Source of the DNA: a virus | IMG/VR virus record: IMGVR_UViG_3300030116_007672 | Span: 1-20,556 of that record | DNA: 20,556 nucleotides | Direction: 5' to 3' (one strand) | Shown: positions 12,605-20,556 of the stretch, piece by piece | How the letters are laid out: every line of letters begins with the position of its first letter | Numbering within the stretch: the stretch's first letter is position 1 | The notes under the pieces: model-generated | The model's database searches: none | What the model saw: only the letters and a program-made list of their open reading frames with translations | What the model was told of the DNA's origin: nothing | Translations under genes and position numbers: made by a program

Positions 12605-14601
12605 TGGCTACTCAGACTACAGAACAGATTATACGAGAAGATCCGTTAATAGAGGCGTATAAGCTAGGGCTTCTAGCAGACGCAGTGAGTTTAGCGCAAC
12701 AACCCGTGGGTGTGCCTCAATACGACGCTGAAGGTAACATAATCATGGAGCCAGCGGTCGTTGACCCAGAAACAGGAGAGGTCATACGAGAAGCGCGGCC
12801 TTTGTTGCAACTTCCACGACAACAAATAGCCGCCATGACCCCTCTGCAAAGAGAGGCTTTGGCACAGGCAGCAGGAGGCATCGGAGAGTTCAGACCTTTT
12901 CTGCAAGGGGCTGCCGGGACCTTGGGCCAAGCACAATTAGCCACGGCTGGCGCAACAGCACAAGCGCAGCCTTTTCAAACCCGAGCAGCAGAATACTTGG
13001 ATGCTGCCGGTCAAGGCGTAGGAACGCAAGTTTCTGGCGCACAACAAGGCATAACCAGTGCTTTACGCACGGGACTCGGTGACACTCGCGCTGCACAAAG
13101 GGCCGCTGCACAAGCAGCAGCGGGACTTGGCACACGGGGCAGAGAAATCGTTGGACAATTAGGTGCTGATTTAGCCCCGACGACAGGAATTAGCAGGGCG
13201 CTGGCGGGACAGGCAGGGCAACAAATAGGACAAGCCACGCTAGGTGGTTTAGGTGCCTATGGACAGGCTTTGGCAGGTGTTCAGGACGTAGGGCGTGCCG
13301 CAGAGGATGTGCAACGGCAAGCGCGAGAGGGAACGCTATTGGCGGTAGATCGTGGTCGAGCGATTACCGGACAGGCAGCAACAGATTTAGCACGAGCCGG
13401 ACGTTTCGGTATGGGCACTGCGGCGCGTGGTATTGCTGATTTATTCGGCTCGACGGGCGAGTTTGACCCTGCTGCGGCAGAGCGTTTTATGAACCCTTTT
13501 GAGCAACAGGTGGTAGACCAAACGCTTGCTGACATTGCACGACAAGGTGAGATCCAACGACAGCAACAACGAGCACAAGCAGTTGCCGCAGGAGCTTTTG
13601 GTGGTGCCAGAAGCGGTATTATGGAAAGCGAACTGGGACGAAATATTTTAGAACAGCAAGCGAAAGCTGCGTCACAATTACGCAGGGCTGGATTTGAGAG
13701 TGCTTCCCAGAGGGCACAACAAGCGTTTGAAGCACAGCAGCGTCGTCAACAACAAGCCGCACAATTGACGGGCGCGTTAGGTGCCCAAGGTTCACAAGCA
13801 GCAGCAAGAGCGGCACAAGCCGCCGGTGGTTTGGGTTTGTCGGCAGAACAACTGGCTACACAAGGTGAAGGGCTGGCTGCAAGGACAGGGCTGCAAGCAC
13901 AACAACTGCGACAAGCGGGTGCTTTGAGCGGGGGTCAGTTAGGTTTAGCTGCACAAGCACAGGCTGCACAAAATGCTGCAAAAGCTGCCCAGTTGGGTAT
14001 GACCGCTGAACAATTCGCAGCCGCAAACGCACAATCGCTTGCATCCACTGGTCTGAGTTTGGAGCAAGCTGCTGCTCGAACAGGTTTAAGCGCCGCCCAA
14101 TTAGCGGGTCGGTTAGGTCAAAACATCGCACAAATGGGTATGCAGGGAGCGCAAGCTTCCGGTCAACTAGGTTTACAAGGTTTAGGGATGCAAGCAGATA
14201 TTGGTAAAGGTATCGCGGCTCTGGGTAGTGATGTGGCTCGATTGAACCTAGAACAGGGTAGACAGCTTGGAACTTTAGGCCTACAACAAGCGAGTCTTGG
14301 TGAACTTGGTCAAAGTCTAGCGCAACGAGAGCAAGGCTTCTTGTTCGATCTTGGTAAAACAGAGCAAGCACAAAATCAAGCAGTTCTGGAGGCGCAACGA
14401 GCGAACCAGATGGCGCAGATTTACGAGCCTTATCAAAGACTTGGCTTTGTATCTGATATTTACAAAGGTGCGCCCACGTCACAAATGACAGTGACTTCAC
14501 AATCTTCACCTAACGTGTCACCAGCACAAACATTTCTTGGCTTAGGCGTAGCAGGATTGTCTGCGGCGGCAGGGGCAAATAGAGCGGGGTTATTCGGATG
14601 A
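12604..14601 (+). CDS. Ala/Gln-rich helical internal virion-type protein with 11-residue repeats
   Basis: This 665-residue protein has an N-terminal block EDPLIEAYKLGLLADAVSLA then PRQQIAAMTPLQREALAQAAGG (about 12-95). A conserved core at about 294-352 reads MNPFEQQVVDQTLADIARQ...AGAFGGARSGIMESELGRN. From about 360 to 580 the sequence is nearly pure Ala/Gln/Gly/Leu helix with an 11-residue repeat. The C-terminus (YEPYQRLGFVSDIYKG, then SSPNVSPAQTFLGLGVAGLSAAAG) ends in a short hydrophobic helix. These blocks recur in marine podovirus genomes beside the other large proteins, unnamed as far as I know. By position it could correspond to one layer of the T7-type internal core (gp14-gp15-gp16), which is inference. 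It overlaps its neighbours by 1 base at the start and 4 bases at the stop. Confidence 0.7.
   Translation: MATQTTEQIIREDPLIEAYKLGLLADAVSLAQQPVGVPQYDAEGNIIMEPAVVDPETGEVIREARPLLQLPRQQIAAMTPLQREALAQAAGGIGEFRPFLQGAAGTLGQAQLATAGATAQAQPFQTRAAEYLDAAGQGVGTQVSGAQQGITSALRTGLGDTRAAQRAAAQAAAGLGTRGREIVGQLGADLAPTTGISRALAGQAGQQIGQATLGGLGAYGQALAGVQDVGRAAEDVQRQAREGTLLAVDRGRAITGQAATDLARAGRFGMGTAARGIADLFGSTGEFDPAAAERFMNPFEQQVVDQTLADIARQGEIQRQQQRAQAVAAGAFGGARSGIMESELGRNILEQQAKAASQLRRAGFESASQRAQQAFEAQQRRQQQAAQLTGALGAQGSQAAARAAQAAGGLGLSAEQLATQGEGLAARTGLQAQQLRQAGALSGGQLGLAAQAQAAQNAAKAAQLGMTAEQFAAANAQSLASTGLSLEQAAARTGLSAAQLAGRLGQNIAQMGMQGAQASGQLGLQGLGMQADIGKGIAALGSDVARLNLEQGRQLGTLGLQQASLGELGQSLAQREQGFLFDLGKTEQAQNQAVLEAQRANQMAQIYEPYQRLGFVSDIYKGAPTSQMTVTSQSSPNVSPAQTFLGLGVAGLSAAAGANRAGLFG
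13984..14346 (+). repeat. Run of eleven 33-base units encoding an 11-residue helical repeat
   Basis: Cut every 11 codons from 13984, the protein reads AAQLGMTAEQF / AAANAQSLAST, then GLSLEQAAART / GLSAAQLAG-RL, GQNIAQMGMQG, AQASGQLGLQG and so on to SLAQREQGFLF, with aliphatic residues recurring in register. The units are diverged at DNA level, so this is a protein periodicity rather than a recent DNA duplication. An 11-residue period (three helical turns) is typical of hendecad coiled coils. Confidence 0.55.
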
Positions 14602-17009
14602 ACAGACAGTTAATGAGCCGTCAAATGTTCAAGATGGGAGGCGCAGCCTTCCCAGACTTGAGCGGTGATGGGAAAGTAACACAAAAAGATATTTTGATTG
14701 GTCGTGGCGTAATCGAAAAGCAAGAGGGCGGTATGATCCCAGAAACGCCGATGATGGAAGAAACGATGGTCGCGGCCCCCGAACCACCCATGATGCCGCA
14801 AAACTCCATGATGATGCCGCAACAAGGACAAGCTGATCCAGAGGTTTTAGGAGCAATGTTCGATCAACTACAGGGGCAGGTAGATAACATCGAAGGATCG
14901 GACGATCTTGAAGAAATGATGAATGCGGTGCGCGGAGATGTGCAGCCGGTCGAAGCCCGACGAGCAGAACTCGCTGAGTTCGTTGGCCCTGAAGATGCTC
15001 AACAAACACCGGACTCTGTGTTAGCTCTAGTGCAACCAGTAATGCAGCTTGCTAGTATTGATCAGGGTATTGGTAGTTTAGCCGCCGATGAAATGATGGA
15101 CACCCCAGTCGAAGGCCCGATGGCAGAGGGCATAATGTCCACGGTAAACATGGCTTCTGATATGCCAGCAGAAGCCCCAATGATGGAGGTTGGCAGCCAG
15201 CCGCCCGTAAATTTTAACCAAGGGGGTGCCGTACAGTATTTTGCGGATGAAAATCTGCAACGTGTTGCGGGATTCCCTACTGTCGATAATATCCAACAAG
15301 CCTTTGATGAGAGAAAGAATCTTTATCGAGGAATCTTAGGAGACTCCGCCGCAGAAGATCAGGCGATGCTCGATGAGCAAAGACGGCTTTCACAAGCACA
15401 AATGTTGTTTGATGTTGCGAACACCGCGTTAGCGTTTGCGACCCCCGGCTCACGTCAAATGAGTCCTGCTGAACGGTTGGCAGAGGCGGCTCAAGAAACA
15501 CAATTACTCGATAAAATTGGTGCTCGAAGTCAATCCATCCAAGATTTGAAAGATAAACAAGCTTTAGCGCGTCGTTCGACGGCTCAATCATTAGATTTAG
15601 CCGCTTTAGGTGCGGCAGAAAAAGACATCGAAGGTGTACGAAGCATACAAGCGGCTTTGGCGAGGGCTAAAGCGGGACGAGCTTCTAAACCGATGGAGCT
15701 TGTTTTAGCAGACGGTACTGTAAGGTATATAGACGGTAACAACGTAGATTTTGGAGCTATAAACCAAGCAGGGGCAAGAATACAGCCTTTAACAACCCCA
15801 GAAAAAGGTGTCACAAATCTCGTTGACACCAATACCGGCAACGTAAAATTGGTAAAGAAAGCAGATGTAGAACAATTTGTTTTAAACAACCCCACAGGAA
15901 ATTGGGTTGATGCAGCCACTTATAGTATAAAAGACGATGATGACAAGTTCACCGCAAGTCAAGTTACCGCTTTGGTGACAAACGAACCCTTTTTGGAAAG
16001 GTATGCCGAAGGAAAAGCAGATCCTACAAATAGGAACCGATTCCATTTTGCATTGATTGATTTAATTAGCCCGAAATTTTTTGTGGATGCCACAGGAACC
16101 ACCGTTGAAAAACCGGGGCAAGCGTTAATCCCGAGTCAAGTGGAGGCAATTGAAAAAGCAATAGAATTAGACCCAGATTCGGTGCCGAGAGAGCTGCACG
16201 AATATGTGAATCCAAAATACAATGTAGTTGAGCCGTATACCGAAAAAGAGCTAGAAGGAGAACTGGAGGCGTTCCAAGCAGATCAAAGAGCAAAAGGACA
16301 ACCAGAGTTAACTACTCTTAGTAGGGCTACGCTGGAATCACCGAAATTCAAACAAAGTCTTACTGATGCTTCTGGTGCTATAAACCCAGAAAGCCCCGCT
16401 TGGAAGTACATCCCAACCTTCACGATGAAGGAGGTTCAAAGACAAAACGTCCCTGTTGAAATTGCCCAAGGTTTGAGTAGAGTCCTCCCTGCAATCGAGC
16501 GGTTTTTCAAAGAACCGGCTTCTGATATTTTTAATATCAGAGTTGAAGGCGCAACTAGAGACTTAGCAATAGCGGATGTGGCGTTAAGAAATATTCGATT
16601 GGCTTTAGGTCAGTTTTTAACGGCTGATTTACCGGATCGAGATCAAGCCCGTATGTTAGCTGCGGAATACGATAGATTAGAACAAAACCTTGCGGGCTTG
16701 GAACCCGGTATCTTCACGTTTGATGTGACGGGCCTTGAAACGCTCAAGGGTGCGATAAATGCTGTTGCGCGGTCTATGACTGCTATCACCAAACAAGTGC
16801 CAGAGTGGGGGTCACAGCGTACCGATTCAAATCAGGGAAGGGTAGCGAAAAGAAGAGCGGCTTTAGATGAAGCAGAATTGTTGATGGCAGAAATGATAAA
16901 TCTGAAAAAGAATTTAGAATTTTTTACACAAATAAAACAAGATGAACAAGAAAAACCGATGGAAAAAGTAGTTGAAGACCTTTCTTTCAGAAAAACGAAA
17001 ATTGATTAA
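14598..17009 (+). CDS. Large internal virion-type protein with EF-hand/dockerin-like loop at N-terminus
   Basis: The protein has 803 residues. After a Met/Arg-rich start comes FPDLSGDGKVTQKDILIGRG. Asp20, Ser22, Asp24, Thr28 and Asp31 occupy the calcium-ligand positions of a dockerin/EF-hand loop. Residues 45-80 are Met/Pro-rich (MIPETPMMEETM, MMPQNSMMMPQQ). Residues 80-205 are acidic, and 205-345 hold long charged helices (DERKNLYRGIL, AAEDQAMLDEQRRLSQAQML). The remainder is mixed, with KFTASQVTALVTNEPFLERYAEGK-type helices and a charged C-terminus (DLSFRKTKID). There is no membrane segment. I recall the N-terminal loop from many marine phages at this position. The role is unknown; internal core or ejection protein is inferred from size and neighbours. 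It overlaps the upstream stop by four bases (ATGA). Confidence 0.7.
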   Translation: MNRQLMSRQMFKMGGAAFPDLSGDGKVTQKDILIGRGVIEKQEGGMIPETPMMEETMVAAPEPPMMPQNSMMMPQQGQADPEVLGAMFDQLQGQVDNIEGSDDLEEMMNAVRGDVQPVEARRAELAEFVGPEDAQQTPDSVLALVQPVMQLASIDQGIGSLAADEMMDTPVEGPMAEGIMSTVNMASDMPAEAPMMEVGSQPPVNFNQGGAVQYFADENLQRVAGFPTVDNIQQAFDERKNLYRGILGDSAAEDQAMLDEQRRLSQAQMLFDVANTALAFATPGSRQMSPAERLAEAAQETQLLDKIGARSQSIQDLKDKQALARRSTAQSLDLAALGAAEKDIEGVRSIQAALARAKAGRASKPMELVLADGTVRYIDGNNVDFGAINQAGARIQPLTTPEKGVTNLVDTNTGNVKLVKKADVEQFVLNNPTGNWVDAATYSIKDDDDKFTASQVTALVTNEPFLERYAEGKADPTNRNRFHFALIDLISPKFFVDATGTTVEKPGQALIPSQVEAIEKAIELDPDSVPRELHEYVNPKYNVVEPYTEKELEGELEAFQADQRAKGQPELTTLSRATLESPKFKQSLTDASGAINPESPAWKYIPTFTMKEVQRQNVPVEIAQGLSRVLPAIERFFKEPASDIFNIRVEGATRDLAIADVALRNIRLALGQFLTADLPDRDQARMLAAEYDRLEQNLAGLEPGIFTFDVTGLETLKGAINAVARSMTAITKQVPEWGSQRTDSNQGRVAKRRAALDEAELLMAEMINLKKNLEFFTQIKQDEQEKPMEKVVEDLSFRKTKID

Positions 17010-17021
17010 TAGGATATTTCG

Positions 17022-20000
17022 ATGGCTGATTTGAAAGAATTCACAACAATTCCGATCACTCAAGAGGATATTGATTCTCTGATACAGGCAGCGGGACCGG
17101 ACCAAGACCCCACCAAGATACTTGCACAAGAGTTGAGTAAACAATTTACAGACAACGAGGGACTGTCCTACGAAGCGTTGTCCGGCGGCACTTCTCCTTA
17201 TTTACAGGCTTTGAATAGAAAAGCTTTGAACGATGAGCAAATCGTGCAATTTCTAGCCACAAACCCCGATGGCACAGAGATTCAAACAGGGTTTTCAAGA
17301 GCTTTAACGGGCGCTACACGGGAAATTGCACCAACTGTTTTAAGTATTCCAGCCGCTAAAGCCGGGTTTGCTGGCGGACTAAAAGCGCAAGCAGCGATTC
17401 CTGTACTTCCGCCTCCCTTTACACCGGTTTCAGTTGGTTTGAAATTAGCCACACCTGTGGTGACTTCCTTAGTAGGCGGAATTTTTGGTTACGATTTGAC
17501 CAAAGCTGCTCAAGACGAAGTAATTGGTGATGAAGGAGTGGTATTGGCAGATGATAAAGCGGCGGTTACAGCGGGAAAAACCCTTGTAAACGTTGGGGGT
17601 CCGTTGAGTGGACTGAGGGTAATTTCAAAAAAATCGGTAGAGGGAGGTATAGATTTTGGTGGTGCTGCTTACGCAAAAAACCTAGAAGACAAAAGGCAAC
17701 AAGCCATTGCGCTACGAGATGCTCTGTCAAGAGGAGGCCCCTCAATTTCAGCGGTGCGAGGACGAAGAGGTGCCAGAACGTCACAAGAATTAGCAGACCA
17801 AGTAAAAATACCCAAAGAAAAAACTGCTTTGAGCAGAACAGTAAATTATATAGAAAAACAATTCCAAAACGCGCCAAACACGACCTATTCCAGTCAAATC
17901 ATACCAACTGGTACTGCCGCAATCGGTTCGGGAACCGGGGGTTTCATCGCCGAAACTATTGATCCTGATAACGAGGTGCTTCGGTTTAGTTTAGAGCTTG
18001 GAGCGGGCACCGGTAGTGGATTAGTACCTAACTTAATAGGCGCTGTGGTCAACAAATCTGTTATTGGAGAGTTAATTCAAAAGTTGAGCTTCACCCAAGA
18101 GGCACTCCGTAGAAAAGGAGTGAACATCATCCTCGAAGATTTACAAGCTTCCGATGACCCCTTGGATAACGTCGATACTATATTGAAGCTGTTACGAAAC
18201 CCGGAGTTTGACAAAATAGTAAACGAGTTAGCAGAAAACGTTGATACGGATGTTTCGCATTTACGAAGTGTCGTTTTACGGACAAATAGCCCTGTTTTGA
18301 AAGGACACGAGATTGCATTAGACAATGCCACCGGCTCTGGTTTAGCTTCCGAAACACAAAAACAAGGACAAGAGTTCTTTAACTTGTATCGGGATCGTAT
18401 TATTGCTCTTGCAAGAACGGGCGACTCCGCTGCATTACAAATCGCTGCTGATTTGATGAAAGCTAATTTTGAGGCTGGGTTTCAAGCCCGATTGCAAGCG
18501 GCTACTGATGCTCAATTAGCGGCGTTTGAGCGATTAAGTCCTGATGCTGATCGAACTCAAGCTTCGGCAAAGTTTGCTGAAGCTTCTATGAATTTGATGA
18601 GACAAGCACGAGCGCAAGAAAGAAGAATTTATGATAGTTTGCAAGACGCTGAATTAAATGTAAAAGAGTTAGGTGATGCTGGCTTGTTGGCAAGAACAGG
18701 TGATCCTGACAACCCGTCCCCTGTCGAAATGTTAGATGATTTCTTGGAAGAGTTCGAAGGCCTTGATCCCGGTGTAGAGGAAGCTGCAACCGAAAACATC
18801 AAACCGCTTTTGAAATATGCAAGAGATTTACGTGAAAGACTGGTTGGTCAAGCCCAAGGCACTGATGAACAAGGAGTCCCACTACCACCAACTTACGACC
18901 CTGATGACACGATAACGTTGCAAGGTCTCTTCAAAAACCGCAGTGTATTTTTGAATAAAATGAGAGATTTACAAGCAGACCCCACTAAAAAAAGTGCTGC
19001 ACGGAACTACGGTGAATTTTCAGAGTTACTTCTCGACATAGTAGAAAAGCTACCTTTCAGTCAACAGTCAAAATCTGAACAGAAATTAGCAAGAGCATAC
19101 AGCAGGGCGCTCAACGATACTTTTACACGAGCTTTCGCGGGTAGAATACCAGAAAGGACACGAATTGGATCACGCCGAAGACCACCAGAACTTTTGCACA
19201 AAGATTTGTTTGCTGGAGGTGCCGACGCTCTTGGGGTCCGATTATCAGAGTTTGATCAAATAGCTGATTTTTTCAAGAACCAAGGCATCGATACCTCGTA
19301 TACAGATTCACAAGGCAGGGTTTTAGACGGTGTGACTGACGCACAAGATTTATTGAACAGGCTCATCCGCAATGAATTAGGAACAAAATTCGATCCAGTA
19401 ACCGGCGAAATTACCCCCGCAGCTTTGGAAAAATTTAACCGCGACTATGAAGTTATTTTGAATCGGCCAGAGTTTGTGGATATCAAAGGTGCTCTCGCGG
19501 ATGCAGGAGACGCTAGAAGACTGCTTGAAAGTGTCAAAGCGGAGCAACTTGCCGATGAAAAAAGGTTAAAAAAATTAGTTACCTTCCAGCAGCTTTCTTC
19601 CAACGCTACCGAAAGCCCAAGCTCCACCATCAACGCAGCGATTGGTAGCTCCTCGCAAACGCCTATGAAAAATCTCAATAGTTTGTTAGAAGTGGTGAAC
19701 AATCCCGATTTGACCCCCGAACTAAGAGAAGAAGCAATGGCGGGTTTTCAACATGCGTTTTTAGATTGGGCTGTAGGAAGTGCGGGAGGATACACGTTGA
19801 AGGAGGGGAACGTATCTAATTTCAAACCCTCAAAAATGTTCCAAATTTTATTTACTCCGATACCTCGTGCCCAAAACAATCAACAATTGATTACGGTAAA
19901 ACTAAAACCCAAAAAAAATAAAACAGATCCCGATGAGTTTGAGTATGGGGGTTGGTTAGTAGAAAACAAAGTGTTCGATAAAGATTTGGCAGATCGGATT

Positions 20001-20556
20001 CATAAGAGTCTCATACAAATGGTGGGCTATCAGTCGGAGTTAGAGTCCGGCAAGATCAATAAATTGATGAGCGAAGCCAGCGGTATGATGGATTTGTACT
20101 TGACGATGGTGGGTTCTGCGGGTGCGACAGGTCTTGCATCAAGATTGGGTTTGCGAGGAGGGACAGGCAATATAGCAATACCCGCGAGAGGTGCTGCGCT
20201 TGCACGAGATTTATATAACGAGTTACCTAATCAAAAATTAACGAATGTCATGGTAGAGATGTTTGAAGATCCCGAACTTTTTGCTTTGCATCTGCAAAAA
20301 GCAAAAGATAATAAGGAGGCACGGGACTTAGGACAGAGAATTGCAGCAGATATAGGTAATCGTTTTGGTTTGAGAATTCCACGAACCGCGACGAGTTTGA
20401 TCATTCCAACAGATCAAGAACCCGTTACAGACTATGTTGAAGAAGCCCTCCAAGGCGAGACAGAAGAAGCGGTTCCACCGCCGCAAGCTTCATTGCCGCC
20501 TGTGCCACAGTTCATGGACCGCGACACACGACTTCAAGGGGCCGAGACAACACCCA
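17022..20556 (+). CDS. Very large internal virion / DNA-ejection-type protein, 3' end cut by window edge
   Basis: The frame from ATG 17022 stays open for 1178 codons to the right edge, so the stop and C-terminus are missing. AGGA at 17011-17014 lies 7 bases upstream. Residues about 100-165 are hydrophobic and Gly/Ala/Pro-rich (TVLSIPAAKAGFAGGLK, VVTSLVGGIFGYDLTKAA). Two more such stretches lie near 289-311 (IIPTGTAAIGSGTGGFIAE) and 326-349 (LGAGTGSGLVPNLIGAVV). Long charged and Ala/Gln-rich helices follow (about 467-551), then a mixed region to about 1080. The last visible part is Pro-rich (VPPPQASLPPVPQF, about 1152-1165), suggesting the end is near. Size and gene order resemble gp16-type ejection proteins of T7-like phages. 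I see no clear lytic-transglycosylase motif, so any cell-wall activity is unsupported. Confidence 0.72.
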   Translation, partial: MADLKEFTTIPITQEDIDSLIQAAGPDQDPTKILAQELSKQFTDNEGLSYEALSGGTSPYLQALNRKALNDEQIVQFLATNPDGTEIQTGFSRALTGATREIAPTVLSIPAAKAGFAGGLKAQAAIPVLPPPFTPVSVGLKLATPVVTSLVGGIFGYDLTKAAQDEVIGDEGVVLADDKAAVTAGKTLVNVGGPLSGLRVISKKSVEGGIDFGGAAYAKNLEDKRQQAIALRDALSRGGPSISAVRGRRGARTSQELADQVKIPKEKTALSRTVNYIEKQFQNAPNTTYSSQIIPTGTAAIGSGTGGFIAETIDPDNEVLRFSLELGAGTGSGLVPNLIGAVVNKSVIGELIQKLSFTQEALRRKGVNIILEDLQASDDPLDNVDTILKLLRNPEFDKIVNELAENVDTDVSHLRSVVLRTNSPVLKGHEIALDNATGSGLASETQKQGQEFFNLYRDRIIALARTGDSAALQIAADLMKANFEAGFQARLQAATDAQLAAFERLSPDADRTQASAKFAEASMNLMRQARAQERRIYDSLQDAELNVKELGDAGLLARTGDPDNPSPVEMLDDFLEEFEGLDPGVEEAATENIKPLLKYARDLRERLVGQAQGTDEQGVPLPPTYDPDDTITLQGLFKNRSVFLNKMRDLQADPTKKSAARNYGEFSELLLDIVEKLPFSQQSKSEQKLARAYSRALNDTFTRAFAGRIPERTRIGSRRRPPELLHKDLFAGGADALGVRLSEFDQIADFFKNQGIDTSYTDSQGRVLDGVTDAQDLLNRLIRNELGTKFDPVTGEITPAALEKFNRDYEVILNRPEFVDIKGALADAGDARRLLESVKAEQLADEKRLKKLVTFQQLSSNATESPSSTINAAIGSSSQTPMKNLNSLLEVVNNPDLTPELREEAMAGFQHAFLDWAVGSAGGYTLKEGNVSNFKPSKMFQILFTPIPRAQNNQQLITVKLKPKKNKTDPDEFEYGGWLVENKVFDKDLADRIHKSLIQMVGYQSELESGKINKLMSEASGMMDLYLTMVGSAGATGLASRLGLRGGTGNIAIPARGAALARDLYNELPNQKLTNVMVEMFEDPELFALHLQKAKDNKEARDLGQRIAADIGNRFGLRIPRTATSLIIPTDQEPVTDYVEEALQGETEEAVPPPQASLPPVPQFMDRDTRLQGAETTP

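Noticed and set aside
13856-14509. Minus-strand open frame of 217 residues
   Set aside because: Long only because the + strand gene is Ala/Gln/Gly-rich and leaves few antisense stops; composition (Leu/Gln/Arg/His) is typical of an antisense shadow, and it is fully inside a gene with conserved motifs.
17022-20556. Long stretch without a complete gene, which might be taken for non-coding or decayed sequence
   Set aside because: Reading the frame codon by codon from ATG 17022 shows no stop to the window edge; it is a single truncated large gene and the short minus-strand frames opposite it are shadows.
17022-20556. Lytic transglycosylase or other cell-wall enzyme domain in the largest protein
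   Set aside because: No recognisable catalytic motif was seen on reading the translation; calling one from analogy to T7 gp16 would be unsupported.

Overview
The window reads as one contiguous stretch of the late structural (virion) region of a tailed phage. The most likely source is an uncultured marine podovirus of the kind seen in ocean viromes, loosely HMO-2011-like. That assignment comes from remembered family signatures: the fibre N-terminus, the adaptor and nozzle proteins, the PNNRVR/GEGAPDF protein, the 'MAKYASGKHAYAISDRSG' protein, and the very large ejection-type proteins. No database was consulted. All 20 credible genes are on the + strand. Most are packed with 1-4 base stop/start overlaps or gaps of about 12 bases or less. 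I see no tRNA, rRNA, insertion sequence, integrase, CRISPR array or convincing terminator. Major capsid protein, portal and terminase genes are not present and probably lie to the left.

Layout. (1) 2-1767: end of a small capsid-side protein, three tiny and very basic Lys/Arg-rich proteins, and a conserved 228-residue protein of unknown role. (2) 1780-4440: two adaptor-like head-tail connector proteins with a 100-residue protein between them, then three small conserved virion-type proteins. (3) 4460-8306: a host-recognition cassette made of a repeat-bearing tail fibre, a glycine-rich fibre or adhesin-like protein, a tail-fibre assembly chaperone-like protein, and a 2-oxoglutarate/Fe(II) oxygenase. 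(4) 8318-10533: the large tail nozzle (tail tubular B-like) protein and a small partner. (5) 10601-20556: four very large genes (667, 665, 803 and at least 1178 residues) that look like internal virion or DNA-ejection proteins. The last is cut by the right edge.

Working model: adaptor and nozzle proteins build a short tail on the portal, fibres bind the cell, and the four large internal proteins leave the capsid through the nozzle to make a channel across the envelope. The only non-coding gap of any size (10534-10600) holds a plausible sigma70-like promoter and a good ribosome binding site just before the ejection block, so that block may be transcribed separately. The best candidates for new biology are the cationic amphipathic plus glycine-zipper segment in the first ejection protein, the hendecad-repeat protein, the EF-hand/dockerin-like loop at the start of the 803-residue protein, the cluster of three tiny basic proteins, and the oxygenase embedded in the fibre cassette. 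Roles for the ejection block rest on position, size and composition, and are inference.
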